6,137 nucleotides of DNA from CAYVWB01 sp964455395. GTDB lineage: Bacteria > Desulfobacterota > Desulfovibrionia > Desulfovibrionales > Desulfovibrionaceae. The notes under the pieces are model-generated. The model searched no databases. It saw only the letters and a list, made by a program, of their open reading frames with translations, and was not told the DNA's origin. The stretch is taken from assembly GCA_964455395.1 (NCBI GenBank), contig CAYVWB010000125.1, positions 1-6,137 on the forward strand, read 5' to 3'. Numbering within the stretch: the first letter of the stretch is position 1; each line of letters starts with the position of its first letter. Shown here one piece after another: positions 4,911 through 6,137 of the stretch. Made by a program: the position numbers and the translations under genes.

Positions 4911-6068
4911 TTACGACTCGGTCGTCGCATCACGCGCCGGGACGTCAGGCAGAGTGATGATGAGCTGCGTCCCTTCCGCTTCCGAGGTGGTGAAGCGGAT
5001 GTCTCCGCCGTGGGCCTGCGCCGTGAGGCGCGCGCTGTAGGCGCCGAGGCCGAGGCCGTCCTTCTTGCCGCTGGTGGTGTAGCGTTCGAAGAGGTGGGGC
5101 CGGATGTCCTCGGGGATGGCGCCCTGGTTGTGCATGGTGATGCGGGAGGCGTCGTCGAGGCGCTCCAGGGTCACGCGGACTTCGCTTTCCGGTGGCGCCG
5201 CCTCCATGGCGTTCTTCATCAGGTTGGAGAGCATGCGCTCGATGTGGCGGCGTTCGGCGTGGATGGTGAAAGCCTGGACCGTGTCTGTGTCGTCCCTTCC
5301 GTTCGTCCCTTCCGTATTGTCTCCGCCAGCGGATGTCTCGGCGCTCTGGATGTGTTCGACATCGCCAGACTCGCCGGAGCCGACCCGCAAGGTGAGACGC
5401 AGGGCCTTGTCCTCGAAGCGCGCGGCCAGTTCTTCGCCCACTTCGCGAACGAGCGCCGCCAGGTCGAAGGGGACGCGTTCGGGGTCGTAGTCGCCTTGTT
5501 CCATGCGGAAGAGGTCCAGGGAGTTGTTGACCATGTGGAGCACGGCGCGGCTCTTCTCGCGGATGGCGTCGAGCATCTCGCGGGTCTCGCCTTCCAGGGT
5601 CAGCCGCTTTTCCAGCAGGGACGCTGCGGCGAGGATGGCGTGCAGCGGGCTCTTCATGTCATGACGGGCGGCGCGGGCCACGTCCTCCCGGAGCTGTTCC
5701 AGCTCCTTCTTCTCCGAGATGTCCATCACGAAACCGTCATAGAACTGCACGTCGCCGGCCTTGTCCCGGACGGCGCTGATGGTGTGGTACGTCCAGCGCA
5801 AGGTGTCGTCGCGGCGGCGGATGCGCACTTCGTAGTTGGTGAGCACGCCATGACGGCGGATCTGATCCAGGGCGTCCTCCAGATCGTCGTGGGCGAGCTC
5901 CAGGCGTTCCGTCACGTCGTCCATGGCGGCCATCAGGTCGCGGGGGGTCTCGTAGCCGTAGAGCCTGGCGAGCTGGGGGTTGGCGCTGAGCAGTCGGCGC
6001 CGGCCATCGCACTGGAAAACGCCGATGGGCGCGTTCCGGAAGAGCTCGTGGTAGCGGACGCACGCCAC
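4911..6068 (-). CDS. PAS-domain sensor histidine kinase (soluble)
   Basis: This is a two-component sensor kinase of 385 residues, read from GTG at 6066-6068, that should autophosphorylate on His and pass the phosphate to a response regulator. A PAS domain spans about 5-118 (HELFRNAPIGVF at the start, a PAC-like R-W-T-Y-H strand, then FVMDISEKKELE), which would bind a small ligand or cofactor. The dimerisation/phosphoacceptor H-box is RHDMKSPL with His136. The ATPase domain has an N-box with Asn286 (LSNLMKNAMEA), a G1 region MHNQGAIP (313-318 area) in which Asn replaces the usual Asp, an F-box (LFERYTTSG) and a GLGLG G2 box at about 338-342. No membrane helix is visible, so it is cytoplasmic. 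A polar insertion of about 35 residues (231-265) lies inside the ATPase domain. The frame remains open to the window's right edge; I prefer the GTG because the PAS domain starts directly after it and GGGGA lies just upstream, though at a short 4-nt spacing. No partner regulator is in the window. Confidence 0.85.
   Translation of the reverse strand: MACVRYHELFRNAPIGVFQCDGRRRLLSANPQLARLYGYETPRDLMAAMDDVTERLELAHDDLEDALDQIRRHGVLTNYEVRIRRRDDTLRWTYHTISAVRDKAGDVQFYDGFVMDISEKKELEQLREDVARAARHDMKSPLHAILAAASLLEKRLTLEGETREMLDAIREKSRAVLHMVNNSLDLFRMEQGDYDPERVPFDLAALVREVGEELAARFEDKALRLTLRVGSGESGDVEHIQSAETSAGGDNTEGTNGRDDTDTVQAFTIHAERRHIERMLSNLMKNAMEAAPPESEVRVTLERLDDASRITMHNQGAIPEDIRPHLFERYTTSGKKDGLGLGAYSARLTAQAHGGDIRFTTSEAEGTQLIITLPDVPARDATTES
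5290..5315. repeat. Perfect 13-bp tandem duplication inside the kinase gene
   Basis: The unit tcgtcccttccgt occurs twice in a row (5290-5302 and 5303-5315). Thirteen is not a multiple of three, so the two copies are translated in different frames, giving TEGT and then GRDD-like residues. It lies in the polar insertion of the kinase's ATPase domain. Gain or loss of one copy would shift the frame upstream of the catalytic N- and G-boxes. Confidence 0.8.
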
Positions 6069-6093
6069 GGAGTCCCCGAGGGTAGCGCGGCGC

Positions 6094-6137
6094 TTAGCGG
6101 ACTTCGGCCCCGTCCAGCACCCATGTATCCTTGCTGC
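6094..6137 (-). CDS. Possible 3' end of the gene upstream of the kinase (fragment)
   Basis: In another minus-strand frame the window edge reads SKDTWVLDGAEVR followed by TAA at 6094-6096. Its mostly G/C-ending codons and mixed hydrophobic/acidic composition look like a genuine protein end. The stop lies 25 nt before the kinase's GTG start, a spacing typical of co-transcribed genes. Thirteen residues are too few to name a family; a response regulator would make sense next to an orphan-looking kinase, but that is conjecture. The alternative is that the kinase frame itself continues to the right and this is only a shadow. Confidence 0.35.
   Translation of the reverse strand, partial: SKDTWVLDGAEVR

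Overview
The window is about 6.1 kb of GC-rich bacterial chromosome, most likely from a proteobacterium. The evidence is the strong G/C preference at third codon positions, a DUF3106-type protein, and a PAS-histidine kinase with a RHDMKSPL H-box. The glycosyltransferase and kinase sequences remind me of Desulfovibrionales-like deltaproteobacteria, but a gammaproteobacterium fits nearly as well and the assignment is weak. No mobile element, CRISPR array, tRNA or rRNA is visible.

Layout, left to right: (1) the 3' end of a plus-strand gene for a probably secreted, Arg/Glu-rich helical protein of the DUF3106 type, built of 18-residue repeats. (2) A 0.5-kb gene-poor stretch, starting with a compact C/G-rich repeat cluster and ending in an AT-richer block (about 43% GC by hand count over 861-1000). 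(3) Two divergently transcribed paralogous genes for large two-part proteins, each an N-terminal alpha-helical/TPR-like region followed by a family 2 (GT-A) glycosyltransferase domain. They read away from a 184-bp shared control region. (4) A 0.3-kb convergent intergenic region with one hairpin. (5) A minus-strand gene for a soluble PAS-containing sensor histidine kinase that reaches nearly to the right edge. A scrap of reading frame upstream may be the end of the preceding gene in its operon.

The glycosyltransferase pair is the centre of the window. The two proteins share domain order and several highly conserved blocks: DNGSTDET, VNIGAPA-RNW, DDDA, RPCASVTGCCHL and FDVRFNPSQ-DDLE-DLR. In places their DNA is almost identical although the flanking protein sequence has diverged a great deal. 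Because the genes point in opposite directions, these blocks form inverted repeats that could support gene conversion or tail-swapping inversion. Both genes also carry 7-nt C/G runs in coding sequence. The acceptor and sugar are unknown; a surface or appendage glycan is a reasonable guess. I see no sequence evidence linking the DUF3106 protein or the kinase functionally to the glycosyltransferases. No clearly new multi-gene system is visible.
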